Shown here piece by piece: positions 4,878-7,036 of a stretch of DNA of 7,036 nucleotides (the stretch's first letter is position 1; every line of letters begins with the position of its first letter). The notes below the pieces were generated by a model that made no database searches, was not told the DNA's origin, and was given only the letters and a program-made list of their open reading frames with translations. Where the stretch lies: assembly GCA_910584325.1 (NCBI GenBank), contig CAJTZH010000113.1, positions 1 through 7,036 of the forward strand, written 5' to 3'. This stretch comes from an uncultured Lachnospiraceae bacterium (GTDB lineage Bacteria; Bacillota; Clostridia; Lachnospirales; Lachnospiraceae). The position numbers and the translations under genes are program-made.

Positions 4878-7036
4878 CTATCTCGGTACTTCCACCATGA
4901 TATAAGCCTCAATCATATCGTCTTCCTGAGCGCCCTGGAAACCTTCAAATACTAGACCGCACTCGAATCCTTCCTTTACTTCCTTGGCGTCGTCCTTAAA
5001 CCGTTTTAACGATGCAAGCGGTCCTTCAAATAACTGCTCTCCCATTCTGGTAATGCGCACGGAAGAATCTCTGGTAATCTTACCGTCCGATACATACGCG
5101 CCTGCAATCATGCCGACGCCCGATGCCTTAAATGTCTGACGGACAATCAGATGTCCGATTACCTGCTCTTCATACTTTGGCGCAAGCATACCCTTCATCG
5201 CCGTTTCCACATCTTCAATGGCATTGTAAATTACCTTGTAAAGGCGCAAATCAACTTTTTCCTTATCCGCAACCGTCCTCGCCTGATTATCCGGTTTTAC
5301 GTTAAATCCGATGATAATCGCGTTGGAAGCCGACGCAAGCGTTACGTCCGACTCGTTAATATTTCCTACGCCGCTGTGAATAATCTTGACGACAACCTCT
5401 TCATTGGACAGCTTCAAAAGGCTCTGCTTTACTGCCTCCACGGAACCCTGCACATCCGCCTTAACAATAATTCCCAGTTCCTTTAAGTTGCCCGCCTGAA
5501 TCTGTGTGAACAAATCGTCAAGAGATAATTTTGCTTTCGTATCGTCAAGAAGTTTCTCTCTTCCTTCACGGATAAAGGTTTCCGCGAAGTTTCTCGCTTC
5601 CTTATCCGTATCCGTCGCCACGATAATTTCACCGGCATTCGGAACATCGTTTAAACCAAGAATCTCAACCGGTGTGGACGGACCTGCTTCTTTGAGACGG
5701 TTTCCTTTATCGTCCACCATGGCGCGGATTTTACCGTAGCACGAACCGGCAGCCACATTGTCGCCGACATGAAGCGTACCTTTCTGTACAAGCACTGTTG
5801 CGACAGGACCTCTTCCTTTATCAAGCTGCGCCTCAATAACAAGACCTCTTGCCTTACGGTTCGGGTTTGCTTTCAGCTCTCTCATCTCCGCAACCAGAAG
5901 AATCATTTCAAGAAGCGTATCGATACCTTCTCTAGTATGTGCAGAAACCGGCACAAATATTGTACTTCCGCCCCAATCTTCCGGAACAAGTTCATGTTCG
6001 ATTAATTCCTGCTTCACACGCTCAATGTTGGCGTTTGGTTTATCAATTTTATTGATTGCGACAATAATCTCGATTCCGGCGGCTCTGGCATGGTTAATTG
6101 CCTCAACGGTCTGCGGCATCACGCCGTCGTCGGCAGCAACAACAAGAATCGCAATGTCCGTAGACTTCGCGCCGCGCATACGCATGGCTGTAAACGCTTC
6201 ATGTCCCGGCGTATCAAGAAATGTAATCTGCTCGCTGTTCGCCTCTACCGTATAAGCGCCGATATGCTGTGTAATACCGCCTGATTCCTTCGCCGTGACA
6301 TGCGTGGAACGAATCGCGTCAAGAAGAGACGTCTTACCATGGTCAACATGCCCCATAACACAGACAACCGGCGGTCTCTTTGTCAGCATATCCTCCGGTT
6401 CCTCATCTTCCTTGAGAAGCTCCGCAATCACATCCACTTTGACTTCATGTTCACAGAGACAATTAAATTCAAGCGCAATCTCTTCCGCCGTATCATAATC
6501 AATCTCCTGATTAATGGTTACGACTTTACCCTGCAAAAACAACTTCTTCACCAGCACCGACGGCTGTACCTTCATCTTATCCGCAAGTTCCTTAATCGTC
6601 AGTGTATCCGGAATAATCAGTGTCTTAATGGTTTCTTCTTCCGCCTTTTCTTCCACCTTCTTTGGTTTCATGAACTGACCCGGACGGGAATTCGCAAATT
6701 TCTGATTTTCTCTTTCATCCATATTCCGGTCACGCTGATTCTTATTATCCGTTCTTCTGCTTTCCGGCTTTCTTGCTTCCGGCTTTGTCTCAAATACAAA
6801 ATCTGATTTTGATTCTCTTGTGTCCCTTGCGTCTTTACCAAACCCGCCCCTTGCGCCGCCGCGGTTGTTCTGTCCGTCCTTATTAAACGGTCTCTGGTTA
6901 TTATTGTCGCGGTTAAACGGACGGTTGTTGTCACGATTCCCTCCGTTCCCGTTGTCGCGGTTAAACGGACGGTTGTTATTCCGGTTCCCTCCGTTCCCGT
7001 TGTCACGGTTAAACGGACGGTTGTTATCACGGTTCC
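4878..7036 (-). CDS. infB: Translation initiation factor IF-2, 5' end off window
   Basis: IF-2 is the GTPase that brings fMet-tRNA to the 30S subunit and promotes subunit joining. The frame is open from the window edge (first full codon 7034-7032) to TAG at 4880-4878, giving 718 visible residues. First comes an Asn/Arg/Gly-rich repeated segment (7034 to ~6840), then a charged linker and an IF2_N domain (~6620-6468, TIKELADKMKVQPSVLVKKL). The GTPase domain has G1 GHVDHGKT (6353-6330), G2 GGITQHIGAY (6281-6252), G3 DTPGH (6215-6201), G4 NKID (6053-6042) and G5 SAH (5945-5937). Domains II-IV follow, ending EAYIMVEVPR. An internal ATG at 6722 has no Shine-Dalgarno and would cut off the disordered N-terminus, so I do not use it. 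The true start lies beyond 7036. rbfA follows after 18 nt. Confidence 0.99.
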   Translation of the reverse strand, partial: NRDNNRPFNRDNGNGGNRNNNRPFNRDNGNGGNRDNNRPFNRDNNNQRPFNKDGQNNRGGARGGFGKDARDTRESKSDFVFETKPEARKPESRRTDNKNQRDRNMDERENQKFANSRPGQFMKPKKVEEKAEEETIKTLIIPDTLTIKELADKMKVQPSVLVKKLFLQGKVVTINQEIDYDTAEEIALEFNCLCEHEVKVDVIAELLKEDEEPEDMLTKRPPVVCVMGHVDHGKTSLLDAIRSTHVTAKESGGITQHIGAYTVEANSEQITFLDTPGHEAFTAMRMRGAKSTDIAILVVAADDGVMPQTVEAINHARAAGIEIIVAINKIDKPNANIERVKQELIEHELVPEDWGGSTIFVPVSAHTREGIDTLLEMILLVAEMRELKANPNRKARGLVIEAQLDKGRGPVATVLVQKGTLHVGDNVAAGSCYGKIRAMVDDKGNRLKEAGPSTPVEILGLNDVPNAGEIIVATDTDKEARNFAETFIREGREKLLDDTKAKLSLDDLFTQIQAGNLKELGIIVKADVQGSVEAVKQSLLKLSNEEVVVKIIHSGVGNINESDVTLASASNAIIIGFNVKPDNQARTVADKEKVDLRLYKVIYNAIEDVETAMKGMLAPKYEEQVIGHLIVRQTFKASGVGMIAGAYVSDGKITRDSSVRITRMGEQLFEGPLASLKRFKDDAKEVKEGFECGLVFEGFQGAQEDDMIEAYIMVEVPR
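6891..7034 (-). repeat. 48-bp tandem repeats in infB encoding a 16-residue Asn/Arg/Gly-rich unit
   Basis: Three consecutive 48-bp units lie in frame at 7034-6987, 6986-6939 and 6938-6891. The encoded unit is NRDNNRPFNRDNGNGG. By eye the first two differ at 3 of 48 bases; the third matches well over its first 11 codons and then decays to NNNQR, followed by a partial copy PFNKDGQNNRGG. Within each unit NRPFNRD forms a shorter sub-repeat. The array runs to the window edge, so more copies may exist. It lies in the poorly conserved N-terminus of IF-2, which varies greatly among bacteria and is probably disordered. Confidence 0.92.

Noticed and set aside
4878..6722. infB starting at the ATG at 6722
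   Set aside because: The frame continues upstream without a stop to 7034 with an IF-2-like repeated N-terminus, and there is no Shine-Dalgarno before 6722. A short isoform from an internal start cannot be fully excluded but has no support here.
6300..6806. 168-residue plus-strand open frame, and other plus-strand frames across the window
   Set aside because: They are antisense to well-conserved genes, have no recognisable domains or good ribosome binding sites, and carry low-complexity Phe/Arg/Ile composition typical of shadow frames.
6668..7030. Threonine-rich 120-residue minus-strand reading frame with TTVRLT-type repeats
   Set aside because: It is an alternate-frame reading of the infB repeat array. 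The infB frame through the same DNA is continuous with IF-2 domains and ends at the window edge.

Overview
The window is a run of housekeeping translation and RNA-metabolism genes, all on the minus strand. Read 5'->3' along that strand (high to low coordinates) the order is infB (5' end off the window), rbfA, a DHH-family nanoRNase/pAp phosphatase (nrnA), truB, ribF, rpsO and pnp (3' end off the window). This is the distal part of the nusA-infB-rbfA-truB-ribF-rpsO-pnp cluster of Bacillota. The DHH phosphoesterase between rbfA and truB, the Asn/Arg/Gly-rich repeats in the IF2 N-terminus, the A/T-rich spacers and the strong AGGAGG-type ribosome binding sites suggest a clostridial Bacillota, probably Lachnospiraceae. 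That placement is inferred from protein sequence style, not from a database search.

Layout: infB occupies 4878-7036, and its first visible part (6891-7034) encodes 16-residue repeats. rbfA (4491-4859), nrnA (3542-4510), truB (2643-3536) and ribF (1697-2626) follow tightly: an 18-nt gap, a 20-nt overlap, a 5-nt gap and a 16-nt gap. This implies one polycistronic mRNA with coupled translation. A good sigma-A-type promoter (TTGCAA, 17 bp, TGA-TATGAT) overlaps the end of ribF and should drive rpsO with a leader of about 100 nt that can form hairpins. rpsO is followed 7 nt downstream by a strong intrinsic terminator. Between that terminator and pnp lies a long stem-loop, about 80 nt with a perfect 15-bp core, resembling in position the RNase III-processed pnp leader of enterobacteria. 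The 3' strand of its outer stem (CTCCT) is also complementary to the pnp Shine-Dalgarno sequence, so a switch is conceivable.

Functionally, IF2 and RbfA act in initiation and 30S maturation, TruB modifies tRNA U55, S15 is a primary 16S rRNA-binding protein, and PNPase and NrnA degrade RNA from long transcripts down to nanoRNAs. RibF makes FMN and FAD. No mobile element, CRISPR array, tRNA or rRNA gene was seen. No stretch over 300 bases lacks a gene: the two real intergenic regions are 1148-1306 (terminator and pnp leader) and 1574-1696 (rpsO promoter and leader). I did not find a new multigene system. The least routine content is the regulatory architecture around rpsO-pnp.
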